Positions 1-9,684 of a stretch of 64,000 nucleotides of DNA are shown in pieces. The first letter of the stretch is position 1. Each line of letters opens with the position of its first letter. A model generated the notes under the pieces. The model saw nothing but the letters and a program-made list of their open reading frames with translations. It had not been told where the DNA came from and did no database searches. Where the stretch lies: positions 5,992,501 to 6,056,500 of the forward strand of contig NZ_CP060404.1 in assembly GCF_014295035.1 (NCBI RefSeq), in the 5' to 3' direction. Source of the DNA: Streptomyces buecherae. GTDB taxonomy: Bacteria; Actinomycetota; Actinomycetes; Streptomycetales; Streptomycetaceae. Position numbers and translations under genes: made by a program.

Positions 1-234
1 CATGGTGTGCGTTCCCTTGCCGCGACGGCCCGTGGAACGTAGCTTCACGGTCACCGCGGTGACCGAATGGCGATGTGCGCGCCACGCGTGACGGCAGGCT
101 GACGAGGGGTCGGGCTCGGAGCAGCCCGGGAGGCCGGCAGCGGGCCGGCCGTCGGGCTCGGCCGGGTGACGAGGGCGCGCCCGGGTCGGCCGGCCACCAC
201 GGCCTCGGCCTTCCCTCGGGCACGGAGTTCCCTC

Positions 235-3200
235 ATGACCAGTTCCGTCCTACGTCGCCTCGGCGCCCCGGTCCTCGTCGGGCGCACCGACGAGTTCCGT
301 ACGCTGCTCGACGCGCTGACCCGCCCGCCCTCGGTCGCCCTCGTCGAGGGGGAGGCCGGGATCGGCAAGACCCGGCTGATCCGCGAGACGCTGGAGGCGC
401 CGGCCATGCGGGGCCGGCACGTGCTGCTCGGCGCCTGCCACCCGCTGCGCGAGCCGTTTCCGTACGGGCCGTTCTTCGACCTGTTGCGGCAGCTCGAAGG
501 GCGGGTGCCGGGCCGGCTCGGCGCGGTGTGCGGCGCGCTGCGGCCCTACCTCCCCGAGTTGGCCGACGCCCTGCCGCCCGCACCGGAGCCCCTCCAGGAC
601 CACCGGGCCCGCCAGCACCGGCTGTTCCGCGCCGTGCGCGCGCTGCTCGCCTCGCTCGGGCAGGTGGTCGTGGTCGTGGAGGACCTGCACTGGGCAGACG
701 ACGGCACCCGCGACCTGGTCCGCTTCCTCATCGACGAGCCGCCGCCCGGGATGGCGACGGTGCTCAGCTACCGCCGCGAGGACCTGCCGGGCGCCGGCCT
801 CCCGCTGGGCCGCGCCTACCGGCATCCGCCCGGCACCACCTCCGTCCTCATCCCGCTCCGGCCGCTGGACGTGTCGGCCGTGGGCAGCCTCACCGCCGCC
901 ATCACCGGGAGCACGGCCGTTCCCGCCCAACTCGCCGCCGAACTGCACGAACGCACCGCGGGCATCCCGTTCGTACTGGAGGAGGTGGTCCGTGGCCTGG
1001 CCGCCAGCGGCTTCCCGGCCGGCTGGAACGCCGGGCGCGACACGCTCGACGCGATGGAGGTCCCCACGCTGCTGCGTGAGGCGATGGCGGACCGGATGGC
1101 GGCCCTGACGCCGCCGGCGGTGGCGGTGGTGCGCGCGGCGGCCGTACTCCGCATCCCCGCCACGGAGGACCTGATCGCCGCCGTCGCGGCGGGCGAGCCC
1201 GGCCTCGACGGCGCCTCGGGTGACACGCCGTACGCCGACGGGGCCGGGCCCGGGGGCGAGGGCGGCGCCGACGCGGGCGGCGGGCCCCTCGCGGGTCGGG
1301 CCGACGCGGGCGGCGGGATCAGGGAGGCGGTGCTCGCGGGCGTGCTCTACGACGTCGGCGACGACCGCTACGGCTTTCGCCACCCGCTCGCCCAACAGGC
1401 GGTCTACGGCTCCCTGCCGGGCGTGGACCGGCGGCGGCTGCACCGGCGCGCGATGGCCCGACTGGCCGCCGCCGAGCCGCCGCCGCTCGTCCAACTCGCC
1501 TACCACGCGCGGCGGGCCGGCGACCTCGAAGCCTGGCTGCGGCACGGCTCGGCGGCGGCCGAGGCTGCCAGGGAACTGGGTGACACCGCCGTCGCCGTGG
1601 AGATCCTGGAGGGCCTGCTGTCCGACCCGGAGCTGCGCGCCGGCGACCGGGCCCGCCTCGCCACCCAGCTCAGCCGCGCCGCGGTGATCGGCCTCGCCTA
1701 CCGCAGGGCCGTCGCCCTGCTGCGCCGTATCGTGCTCCACTGCGAGATGCCCGACACCGTGCGCGGCGAGATCCGGCTCAACCTCGGACTGCTGCTCTAC
1801 AACCAGGCGGGCAACTACGAGCAGGGCCGCGTCGACACCGAGATCGCGGTCGAGGAGTTGCGCGAGCACCCGACGCTCGCCGCCCGCGGCATGGCCGCGC
1901 TGGCGCTGGCGAGTTGGGGCGAGCACCCGTACGCCGTCTACCAGCGGTGGATCGTCCGGGCCGAGCGGCTGCTCACCGACCGGTCGGACCCGGCCCTGCG
2001 GCTGGCGGTCCGTGGCAACCACGTCACCCTGCGCATGATGGCGGGCTACCCCGCGGCCTGGGCCGAGGCGGAGGAGTTGGTGGGCGCCGGACGGACCGTC
2101 GCCGAACGGCTCCAGGTCGCCCGGTTGTCCGGCAACCTCGCCGAGGCCGCCACCTGGCTCGGGCACTACGCGGCGGCGGAGCGCTTCCGGCACCAGGGGC
2201 AGCGGCTGGCCGCCGAGTGCGGCTCGCCGTGGCTCCAGGGGATCATCGACGGCACCTCGCTGCGCCTCGCGTGGAGCGTCGGCGACTGGCAGGGGCTGGC
2301 CGAGCGGGCGCGCCGGCTGATCGACATGGTGCAGGGCGTCTCGGGCATCTCCGCCGACGCGCACCTGGTGCTGGGGCTGCTCGCCATGGCGCGCGGCGAA
2401 TGGGAGGAGGCCACCGAGGAGTTGGACGCCGCCGCGCTCGGCGATCCCGCCAACGCTCCCAGCCCCATCCTGGCCGCCGCCTCCGGCGCGATGATCCGGG
2501 TGTGGGTGGCCCGTGGCGAACTGGAGGCGGCCCGCGCCGAGGCGGACCGGGCCATCGCCCGGGTCCGGCGCAAGGACATCTGGGTGTGGGGCGCCGACCT
2601 CATGCCCATGGCGGTGGCCGCGCTCGTACGCTGCGGCCGGGTGGCCGACGCCGAGGCGGCGGTCGCCGAGTACGCCGCCGGCATCGCCGACCGCGACGCG
2701 CCGCTGGCCGCCGCCGCGCTGGCGGCGTGCCACGGCGTCCTGGCGTACGCGCGGGGCCGGTGCGCGGAGGCCGTCGCCGCCTTCGAGGCGGCGAGCGCGC
2801 GGTACGCCGCGCTGCCCAGGCCCTATTCGGCGGCCCGCGCGGCCGAGGCCGCCGTCCGCTGCCGGCTCGGCGCGCCGGGTCCCGGCCGGGCGGGCGCTGG
2901 CGGGGCGGGCGCTGGCGGGGCGGGCCCCACCGGGCTGGGTGACGCGGCCGACGGGGGCGGGGTGGGCGCCGCCGGTGGGGCGGGCCTGGCGGGTGAGTTG
3001 GCAGCGTTGGCCGAACAGTTCGCGGCCCTGGGGGCCACCCGCGACGCGGCCCGCTGTCGCCGGGTGCTGCGTGGCAACGGTGTCAGCACCCCGTCCCGGC
3101 GCGGCCGGCGCGGCTACGGTGACCAACTCTCCCCGCGCGAACAGGAGGTGGCCCGCCTCGTCGCGCTCGGGCACACGAACCGGGAGATCGCCGACGTCCT

Positions 3201-3294
3201 GTTCCTGTCCCCGCGCACGGTCGAGCAGCACGTGGCGAAGGTGCTCCGCAAGCTGAACGTCACCTCACGCGGCGAGGTATCCGGCGCGAGCTGA
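235..3294 (+). CDS. Large ATP-binding LuxR-family transcriptional regulator
   Basis: About 1019 residues with the architecture of the LAL/MalT-like regulators of actinomycetes. An N-terminal AAA/STAND ATPase has a Walker A motif GEAGIGKT near residues 39-46 and a Walker B VVVVVEDLHWADD near 145-152. A long alpha-helical, TPR-like middle follows, and a LuxR-type HTH (LSPREQEVARL...SPRTVEQHV) occupies roughly residues 965-1015. Such proteins activate transcription when the ATPase senses a ligand or partner. I chose ATG 235 over upstream in-frame codons because the family-typical LVGR(T/D)E start follows about 15 residues in. The 234 bases before it show no gene. The next gene downstream is a secreted protease, which may be a target (inference). 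A low-complexity Gly/Ala insert lies near residues 340-360 and another near 890-920. Confidence 0.9.
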   Translation: MTSSVLRRLGAPVLVGRTDEFRTLLDALTRPPSVALVEGEAGIGKTRLIRETLEAPAMRGRHVLLGACHPLREPFPYGPFFDLLRQLEGRVPGRLGAVCGALRPYLPELADALPPAPEPLQDHRARQHRLFRAVRALLASLGQVVVVVEDLHWADDGTRDLVRFLIDEPPPGMATVLSYRREDLPGAGLPLGRAYRHPPGTTSVLIPLRPLDVSAVGSLTAAITGSTAVPAQLAAELHERTAGIPFVLEEVVRGLAASGFPAGWNAGRDTLDAMEVPTLLREAMADRMAALTPPAVAVVRAAAVLRIPATEDLIAAVAAGEPGLDGASGDTPYADGAGPGGEGGADAGGGPLAGRADAGGGIREAVLAGVLYDVGDDRYGFRHPLAQQAVYGSLPGVDRRRLHRRAMARLAAAEPPPLVQLAYHARRAGDLEAWLRHGSAAAEAARELGDTAVAVEILEGLLSDPELRAGDRARLATQLSRAAVIGLAYRRAVALLRRIVLHCEMPDTVRGEIRLNLGLLLYNQAGNYEQGRVDTEIAVEELREHPTLAARGMAALALASWGEHPYAVYQRWIVRAERLLTDRSDPALRLAVRGNHVTLRMMAGYPAAWAEAEELVGAGRTVAERLQVARLSGNLAEAATWLGHYAAAERFRHQGQRLAAECGSPWLQGIIDGTSLRLAWSVGDWQGLAERARRLIDMVQGVSGISADAHLVLGLLAMARGEWEEATEELDAAALGDPANAPSPILAAASGAMIRVWVARGELEAARAEADRAIARVRRKDIWVWGADLMPMAVAALVRCGRVADAEAAVAEYAAGIADRDAPLAAAALAACHGVLAYARGRCAEAVAAFEAASARYAALPRPYSAARAAEAAVRCRLGAPGPGRAGAGGAGAGGAGPTGLGDAADGGGVGAAGGAGLAGELAALAEQFAALGATRDAARCRRVLRGNGVSTPSRRGRRGYGDQLSPREQEVARLVALGHTNREIADVLFLSPRTVEQHVAKVLRKLNVTSRGEVSGAS

Positions 3295-3668
3295 CCCCCG
3301 GGCCGGGCGCGGGTCCGGGCCACGGGGCCGGGCTTCGGGTCAGGGCCCCCGGGCCCGGCCGGTCGGAGCGGCGGCGGCCCGCGCCCGCCACGGGCCCGGG
3401 GCCGCCCGCGGCTCTGCGTGCGCGCGTGCGCCGCGTGCGCGCGTACGCGGGGAACGCGGGCCCGGGCGGGGCGTGTCGGCCGAGCGAGGATACGTACCCC
3501 CTACCTACCGCACCACGGATTGTTTGCCGCCCCGTGCGCAACGAGGGTGGGCCCGTCACACGGCGTCGTGCTCTCTCCCAGCCAACCCCCCACGCCGGCG
3601 CCGGACCCCGGCGCCCGGCCCGACCGCACATCGGGCCGGGCGCCGTCTCCCCCTCAGAAGGAGCAGAG

Positions 3669-5450
3669 ATGTCAGCACGACAGAGACGGTGGAGCGCGCT
3701 GTGTCTCGGCGCGGCCACCGCGACGCTCTTCGCGACGGTCGGCACGGGCCCGGCCGGCGCCGCCGAAGCCGCCGTCGGTGGCGACGCGCGGGGCACGGTC
3801 ATCGGCGCGGGGCAGCCGGACGCGATCAAGGGCCAGTACATCGTCGCCCTCAGGGGCGCCCCCTCGGTCGCCGCCGAGACCCGCGCCGCCGTCGCGGCGC
3901 GGGCCGACGAACTGACCGACGCGCACGGCGGCACCGTCCGCACGGTGTACGCGGCGGCCTTCCGCGGCTTCTCGCTCCAGGCCACCGAGGCTCAGGCGGC
4001 GCGCCTGGCGGCCAGCCCCGACGTGCGCTACGTCCAGACGAACAACATCGTGCGGGCCGTGGGCACCCAGCCGAACCCGCCGTCCTGGGGCCTGGACGCG
4101 GTCGACGGCAAGCAGGACAAGACGTACACCTACCCGAACCAGGGCGACGGCGTCACCGCGTACGTCGTGGACACCGGCACCGACCTGCGGCACAGCAACT
4201 TCGAGGGGCGGGCCAGCAGCGGATACGACTTCATCGACAACGACGCGGACGCCAGTGACTGTCAGGGACATGGCACGCACGTCGCCGGGACCATCGGCAG
4301 CAAGGACTACGGCGTCGCCAAGCAGGCCAAGCTCGTCGCGGTCCGAGTGCTGGACTGCTCGGGCAACGGCTCCACCGAACAGGTCGTTGGCGGCCTGGAG
4401 TGGGTGACCAAGAACGCGGCCAAGCCCGCCGTCGCCAACATGAGCCTGGGCGGCCCCAGCGACCAGGCCCTGGACGACGCCACGCAGGGCACGATCGACG
4501 CGGGCGTCCCGGTCGCCGTCGCCGCGGGCAACGACTACGGCCAGGACGCCTGCGGCACCAGCCCCGCCCGGCTGCCCGCCGCCATCACGCTGGGCTCCAC
4601 GGACCAGAACGGCAGCCGCTCCGGCTTCTCCAACGTCGGCCGCTGCCTGGACCTGTTCGCCCCCGGCGGCAACATCACCTCCACCAAGAACGGTGGCGGC
4701 TCGACGGGCATGAGCGGCACCTCGATGGCCACGCCACACGCCGCGGGCGCCGCCGCGCTCTACCTCTCCAGCAACAAGAACGCCACCCCGCAGCAGGTGC
4801 GCGACGCCCTGGTCAACAGCGCCGACTCCGGCGTCGTCACCAACCCGGGCAGCGGCTCGCCCAACAAGCTGCTCAACGTCAGCAAGCTCGGCACCCCGGC
4901 CGAACCGGGCGCCCCGACGGCGGAGTTCGCGGCCTCGTGTTCGGAGTCGGCGCTCTCGTGTGAGTTCGACGGGTCGGCGTCGCGGGACGCTGACGGGTCG
5001 ATCGCGGGGTACGTCTGGGACTTCGGCGACGGCACGGCGGCCAAGGGTGTGAAGCCCGCGCATACGTATGCCAAGGCGGGTTCGTACGAGGTCAGGCTGA
5101 CGGTCACGGATGACAGTGGGAAGACCGGGACGGTGTCGAAGAAGGTGTCGGTGGGTGCGCCTGCGGGTGAGCCGCCGGTGGCGCAGTTCTCGGTCTCGTG
5201 TTGGTACGACGCCTGTGACTTCAACGCGGGGCAGAGCACCGACAAGGAAGGTGACATCGCCTCGTACGCGTGGAAGTTCGGCGACGGGCAGACCGGTACC
5301 GGAGTCACGGCCAAGCACACCTACCCGGCCGGGCAGAAGACGTACACCGCTGAGCTGACGGTCACCGACCGGGCCGGCAACGCGGGTACGGCGACCCGGC
5401 AGATCCAGTGCTGGGACATGGGCGGCCGGGCCTTCTGCTTCAACGGCTGA
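3669..5450 (+). CDS. Secreted subtilisin-like protease (S8) with two PKD domains
   Basis: A 593-residue exported protease. Residues 1-35 form a signal peptide, followed by an inhibitor_I9-type propeptide (about 52-125, starting GQYIVAL). The S8 catalytic domain carries Asp168 in VVDTGTD, His201 in GHGTHVAGT and Ser352 in GTSMATPHAAG. Two PKD beta-sandwich modules follow, each with a WDFGDG or WKFGDG core and paired cysteines, and the protein ends in an unusual Cys-containing tail (CWDMGGRAFCFNG). ATG 3669 has an AGAAGGAG Shine-Dalgarno sequence just upstream. The protein likely degrades extracellular protein, with the PKD modules aiding substrate or surface binding. It is a tandem paralogue of the gene at 5829. 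The 374 bases separating it from the LuxR gene hold no gene, only its promoter region. Confidence 0.95.
   Translation: MSARQRRWSALCLGAATATLFATVGTGPAGAAEAAVGGDARGTVIGAGQPDAIKGQYIVALRGAPSVAAETRAAVAARADELTDAHGGTVRTVYAAAFRGFSLQATEAQAARLAASPDVRYVQTNNIVRAVGTQPNPPSWGLDAVDGKQDKTYTYPNQGDGVTAYVVDTGTDLRHSNFEGRASSGYDFIDNDADASDCQGHGTHVAGTIGSKDYGVAKQAKLVAVRVLDCSGNGSTEQVVGGLEWVTKNAAKPAVANMSLGGPSDQALDDATQGTIDAGVPVAVAAGNDYGQDACGTSPARLPAAITLGSTDQNGSRSGFSNVGRCLDLFAPGGNITSTKNGGGSTGMSGTSMATPHAAGAAALYLSSNKNATPQQVRDALVNSADSGVVTNPGSGSPNKLLNVSKLGTPAEPGAPTAEFAASCSESALSCEFDGSASRDADGSIAGYVWDFGDGTAAKGVKPAHTYAKAGSYEVRLTVTDDSGKTGTVSKKVSVGAPAGEPPVAQFSVSCWYDACDFNAGQSTDKEGDIASYAWKFGDGQTGTGVTAKHTYPAGQKTYTAELTVTDRAGNAGTATRQIQCWDMGGRAFCFNG
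4917..5450 (+). repeat. PKD-pair module, copy 1 of a near-identical duplication
   Basis: The last 178 codons of the first subtilisin gene match positions 7101-7634 of the second almost base for base; the proteins differ here at only about a dozen residues, while their catalytic domains differ far more. Codon use in the module is less GC3-biased (many GTGT, GGGT, GCGT runs) than in the catalytic domain. This suggests recent gene conversion or module acquisition. Confidence 0.85.
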
Positions 5451-5690
5451 GCCGGCGACAGGCCCAGCCGGTGCGAGTCCAACCCTGCGACCGGCGGCGG
5501 GGCGCACCCGGGGCGCGTCCGCCGCACCTCGGGCGCGCCACCTCCCACCGGTTGCGCCCGCCCCGCCGGCCGCGAGCGGCCCACCCCACGCCCGGGCCCG
5601 GGCACGCGCGCCACCCCGACGCGCCGCCCGGGCCCGGGGCACAGCCCGCGACACACAGCCTGAAACACCCCTGGCGCACACCCTTAGCGC

Positions 5691-5738
5691 ACAGCCCGAG
5701 ACACAGCCTGGGTCACAGCCCGGAACACAGCCCGGGTC
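5691..5738. repeat. Four tandem 12-bp repeats upstream of second subtilisin
   Basis: Four in-register copies of a 12-base unit, ACAGCCCGGRWC-like, lie 90 bases before the second protease gene, with more degenerate copies extending back to about 5650. The whole intergenic stretch 5451-5828 holds no gene. The repeats could be promoter-associated or simply slippage-derived. Confidence 0.7.
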
Positions 5739-5828
5739 ACGCAGGCACCGAGGAGCACCACCCCCACCGGAGCGATCGGCTCACCGGAGCGATCGACCCA
5801 CCGAGTCGGAGAGGCAGAGGCACACAGG

Positions 5829-7634
5829 ATGCGAACCGCGAGGAAGACCTACCGCTGGTTGACGGCGTGTTGCACGGGGCTCGCCGCCACCGCCGCGCTG
5901 GCCATGGCCGGCGCACCCGCCCAGGCGACCCCGGACGGCGGCGCGGCCACCGAGGGCCGCGTCATCAACGCCGGGGCGCCGGGCGCCATCGACGGCAAGT
6001 ACATCGTCTCGCTCAAGGGCGCGACCTCGCTCTCGGCCACGGCCGAGGCCCAGGTCACGTCCGAGGCGAACCGGCTCACCGACCGCTACGGCGGCACCAC
6101 CGAGCGGATCTACAGCGCCGCCCTGCGCGGCTTCTCCGCCGAACTGACCGCCGCCCAGGCCAAGCGCCTGGCGGCTGACCCGGCGGTGGAGTACGTCCAG
6201 CAGTCCCTGATGGTGCGCGCGTCCGAGGGCGGCAGCCAGCCGAGCCCGCCGTCCTGGGGCCTGGACGCGATCGACGGCAAGCAGGACAAGACGTACGCCT
6301 ACCCGGGCACCGGCGCGGGCGTGACCGCGTACGTCATCGACACCGGCGCCCGTTTCTCGCACAAGACCTTCGAGGGCCGCGCCTCGTCGGGCTACGACTT
6401 CATCGACGACGACACCGACGCCGCCGACTGCAGTGGTCACGGCACGCACGTGGCCGGCACGGTCGCCGGCAAGGAGTACGGCGTCGCCAAGCAGGCGAAG
6501 GTCGTGGCCGTGCGGGTGCTCGACTGCTCGGGCAACGGGCCCGACGCGGACACCATCGCGGGCATCGACTGGGTCATCAAGAACGGCAAGAAGCCCGGCG
6601 TCATCAACATGAGCCTCGGCTCCGGCGGTGCGAACGCCGACCCGCAGGGCATGCGGGACGCGACCAAACGGGCCGTGCAGGCCGGGTTCCCGGCGGCGGT
6701 CGCGGCCGGCAACGCCGGCACCGACGCCTGCGGCACCTCGCCCGCCGACACGCCCGAGGCGCTGTCGGCCGGCTCCACCGACAGCAACGGCGGCCGGTCC
6801 AGCTTCTCCAACTACGGCCGCTGCATGGACCTCTTCGCACCCGGCGGCAACATCACCTCGGCCAGCCACAGCTCGGACACCGGCAACGCCAACATGAGCG
6901 GCACCTCCATGGCCTCGCCGCACGCCGCCGGCGCGCTCGCCCTCTACCTGGAGGCCAACCCGGGCGCGTCCGCCACCCAGGCCACCGACGCGGTGATCGC
7001 CGCCGCGCGCGACGGCGTGGTCACCAACCCGGGCAGCGGCTCGCCCAACAAGTTCCTCGACGTGAACAAGCTCGGCGCCCCCGCCGACCCCGGCAAGCCC
7101 ACGGCGGAGTTCGTGGCCTCGTGTTCGGAGTCGGCGCTCTCGTGTGGGTTTGACGGGTCGGCGTCGCGGGACGCGGACGGGTCGATCGCCTCGTACGCGT
7201 GGGACTTTGGTGACGGGAAGACGGGTGAGGGGGTCAAGCCTTCTCACACGTATGCCAAGGCGGGTTCGTACGAGGTCAGGCTGACGGTCACCGATGACAG
7301 CGGGAAGACCGGCACGGTGAGCAAGAAGGTGTCGGTGGGCGCTCCGGTGGGTGAGCCGCCGGTGGCGCAGTTCTCGGTCTCGTGCTGGTACGACGCCTGT
7401 GACTTCAACGCGGGGCAGTCCAGTGACAAGGACGGTGACATCGCCTCGTACGCGTGGAAGTTCGGTGACGGGCAGACCGGTACCGGGGTGACGGCCAAGC
7501 ACACCTACCCGGCCGGGCAGAAGACCTACACGGCCGAGCTGACGGTGACCGACCGGGCCGGCAACGCGGGCACGGCCACCCGGCAGATCCAGTGCTGGGA
7601 CATGGGCGGCCGGGCGTTCTGCTTCAACGGCTGA
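5829..7634 (+). CDS. Secreted subtilisin-like protease (S8) with two PKD domains, paralogue
   Basis: A 601-residue tandem paralogue of the protease at 3669 with the same layout: signal peptide (about 1-33), I9-type propeptide (GKYIVSL), S8 domain with Asp171 (VIDTGAR), His204 (GHGTHVAGT) and Ser360 (GTSMASPHAAG), then two PKD modules and the same CWDMGGRAFCFNG ending. The first ATG with a plausible ribosome site (CACAGG) is at 5829. The catalytic domain has diverged clearly from its neighbour but the PKD pair is nearly identical, so the pair probably exchanges sequence. A 12-bp stem terminator lies about 220 bases downstream. The two genes have separate upstream regions and are probably transcribed separately. 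Confidence 0.95.
   Translation: MRTARKTYRWLTACCTGLAATAALAMAGAPAQATPDGGAATEGRVINAGAPGAIDGKYIVSLKGATSLSATAEAQVTSEANRLTDRYGGTTERIYSAALRGFSAELTAAQAKRLAADPAVEYVQQSLMVRASEGGSQPSPPSWGLDAIDGKQDKTYAYPGTGAGVTAYVIDTGARFSHKTFEGRASSGYDFIDDDTDAADCSGHGTHVAGTVAGKEYGVAKQAKVVAVRVLDCSGNGPDADTIAGIDWVIKNGKKPGVINMSLGSGGANADPQGMRDATKRAVQAGFPAAVAAGNAGTDACGTSPADTPEALSAGSTDSNGGRSSFSNYGRCMDLFAPGGNITSASHSSDTGNANMSGTSMASPHAAGALALYLEANPGASATQATDAVIAAARDGVVTNPGSGSPNKFLDVNKLGAPADPGKPTAEFVASCSESALSCGFDGSASRDADGSIASYAWDFGDGKTGEGVKPSHTYAKAGSYEVRLTVTDDSGKTGTVSKKVSVGAPVGEPPVAQFSVSCWYDACDFNAGQSSDKDGDIASYAWKFGDGQTGTGVTAKHTYPAGQKTYTAELTVTDRAGNAGTATRQIQCWDMGGRAFCFNG
7101..7634 (+). repeat. PKD-pair module, copy 2 of a near-identical duplication
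   Basis: Second copy of the module described at 4917-5450. It is followed immediately after the stop by a short run of CACCAGCAC-type 9-base repeats (about 7636-7676) that is absent after copy 1. Confidence 0.85.
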
Positions 7635-7853
7635 GCCACCACCAGCACCACCAGCACCACCAGAAGCATCAGCAGACCGGCGCGTCCCGCACGGAGTCCA
7701 CGAGCCCGTGCGGGGCGCGCCCCGGCCGCCGGGCCGGTCGCCCGGAGCGGTCGGCCCGGCGCGGTGGCCGGGCGCGTGACCGCGTGGATGGTCGGCCGCT
7801 TTCCGGCGGTGGGCGGCGCTCCGTCGCTCGCCGCCGCGACGCCACCCGCGCAC

Positions 7854-7885
7854 GGTGCGGGACCCTCCCCCAGGGGTCCCGCACC
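7854..7885 (+). terminator. Strong hairpin terminator after the subtilisin pair
   Basis: A perfect 12-bp G/C-rich stem (7854-7865 pairing with 7874-7885) with an 8-base loop, in the gap between the second protease and the Rieske oxidoreductase. No T-run follows, as is usual in streptomycetes. The 400-base gap around it has no gene. Confidence 0.75.
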
Positions 7886-8034
7886 TTCGCGCGTCCGCTC
7901 GTACGCAGGTGGGCGCGCGTTTGTGATCGCGGGGCACGGGTACTCGGGTCGGCACCGCGCGAGCCCGGCCGGGCCGCGGGTGGCGGTGCCGTGCGGGTCC
8001 GGCCCGCGCACGGACCGGACCCGAAGGAGCGCCC

Positions 8035-9657
8035 ATGACCGCCATGACGCCGCTGCCCGGCACCGACGCCTCGTACTGGATGGCCAGCACCCCCGACACC
8101 GACTACCCGGGCGCGCCCGAGGAGGCCAGCGCCGACGTCGTCGTGATCGGCGGCGGTATGGCGGGCCTGTGCACCGCGTGGGAGCTGGTGCGCCGCGGCC
8201 GGTCGGTGGTCGTCCTGGAGGCGGGGCGTATCGCCGCCGGCGTGACCGGCCACACCACGGCCAAGGTCTCCGCCCTGCACACGCTGCGTTACGCCTCGCT
8301 CCGCGACACCCAGGGCCGGCGCGCCGCCGCCCAGTACGCCACCTCGCAGCAGGAGGCCGTGCGCGGCATCGAGCGGCTGGCGGTGGAACTGGGCGTCGAC
8401 TGCCAGTGGGAGCGGACCGACGCCTACACCTACGCCACCGACCCCGGTCGCGTCGGCACGCTGCGCGCGGAGGCCACGGCCGCGGCCGACGCCGGGCTCG
8501 ACGCCACGTTCGTCACCGAGACGGACCTGCCGTTCCCGGTCGCCGGCGCGGTGCGGGTCGGCGGCCAGGCACAGTTCCACCCGCGCCGGTTCCTGCTCGC
8601 GCTGGCCGCCGGCATCGTCGCGCGGGGCGGCCGGGTGTACGAGCGCAGCCGGGTCACCGGGCTGCACGACGGCTCGCCGTGCCGGGTGACGACCGAGGAC
8701 GGGGCCGTCGTACGGGCCCGGCACGTGGTCGTGGCCACCCACTACCCCGTCTTCGACCGGGCCCTGATGTTCGCCCGCCTCGAAACGACCCGCGAGCTGG
8801 TGCTGGCCGCCACCCTCCCCGCCGAGCAGGCGCCGCGCGGCACGTACATCACGCCGGACGAGGGCACCCGCTCGGTGCGCACCGCGCCCTGGCCCGACGG
8901 GCGGCGGCTGCTCATCGTGACGGGCGAGAAGTTCACCCCGGGCACCGGCGACGGGAACGGGGGCGCGCCCGACGCCGCGTCCGAGCGGTTCCGCCGGCTC
9001 GCCGTCTGGCTGCACCAGCACTTCCCCGCCGCGGAGATCACCCACCGGTGGGCGGCGCAGGACAACACCAGCACCGACGGCCTGCCCTACATCGGCCCCT
9101 TCCACCCGGGAACCCGGAACGTCTACGTGGCCACCGGCTTCGGCGGCTGGGGCATGAGCAGCGGCGCGCTCGCCGGAACGCTGCTCGCCGACCTGATCTG
9201 CGGCGAGCGCCCCGAACACGCCGCCCTGTACGACCCGCGCCGACTGCACCCGTTGCGCGAGGCGGGCCCGCTGCTGTCCCAGCAGGCGACGGTGGCCCGG
9301 CACTTCGTCGGCGACCGGCTGCGCCTCGCGTCCGCCGACGACGTGGCCGCCGTCGCGCCGGGCACGGGCGCGCTGGTCCGGGTGGGGGCCGGCCGGTGCG
9401 CGGTCTACCGCGCCCAGGACGGCACCGTGCACGCCGTCTCGGCCCGCTGCACCCACCTGGGCTGCCTGGTCCGCTTCAACGACGCGGAGCACACCTGGGA
9501 GTGCCCCTGCCACGGCTCCCGGTTCGCCGTGGACGGCTCGGTCCTCCAGGGGCCCGCGGTGCGCCCGCTGGAGCCGCGCCAGGTGCCGGGCGCCCCGGAC
9601 GCCGACGCGCCCGGGACGGACGGAGACGACGCGCCCGAGGAGGGTGGTCGGTTTTGA
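8035..9657 (+). CDS. FAD-dependent oxidoreductase with C-terminal Rieske [2Fe-2S] domain
   Basis: A 540-residue protein. The N-terminal DAO-type FAD domain begins with a dinucleotide-binding GGGMAGL motif near residue 40 and continues with the conserved GHTTAKVSALH segment. The C-terminal Rieske domain (about 440-520) has the cluster ligands in CTHLGC and CPCHGS. This fusion is a recurrent bacterial family of unknown substrate, probably coupling FAD oxidation of an amine or other small molecule to the iron-sulfur centre. ATG 8035 has a GAAGGAG ribosome site. It stands alone on the plus strand; the small gene at 9685 follows after 27 bases and may be cotranscribed. Confidence 0.93.
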   Translation: MTAMTPLPGTDASYWMASTPDTDYPGAPEEASADVVVIGGGMAGLCTAWELVRRGRSVVVLEAGRIAAGVTGHTTAKVSALHTLRYASLRDTQGRRAAAQYATSQQEAVRGIERLAVELGVDCQWERTDAYTYATDPGRVGTLRAEATAAADAGLDATFVTETDLPFPVAGAVRVGGQAQFHPRRFLLALAAGIVARGGRVYERSRVTGLHDGSPCRVTTEDGAVVRARHVVVATHYPVFDRALMFARLETTRELVLAATLPAEQAPRGTYITPDEGTRSVRTAPWPDGRRLLIVTGEKFTPGTGDGNGGAPDAASERFRRLAVWLHQHFPAAEITHRWAAQDNTSTDGLPYIGPFHPGTRNVYVATGFGGWGMSSGALAGTLLADLICGERPEHAALYDPRRLHPLREAGPLLSQQATVARHFVGDRLRLASADDVAAVAPGTGALVRVGAGRCAVYRAQDGTVHAVSARCTHLGCLVRFNDAEHTWECPCHGSRFAVDGSVLQGPAVRPLEPRQVPGAPDADAPGTDGDDAPEEGGRF

Positions 9658-9684
9658 GTCGGCCGCAGCGGCTACCCGACTCCC

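Noticed and set aside
250..3231. A 993-codon open frame on the minus strand opposite the first LuxR gene
   Set aside because: Antisense shadow produced by extreme GC3 bias; the plus frame has Walker and HTH motifs, and the translation of this one is Gly/Arg/Ala-rich without recognisable domains. The same applies to the long antisense frames at 3672-5681, 5781-8099, 7669-10101 and 40832-44071.
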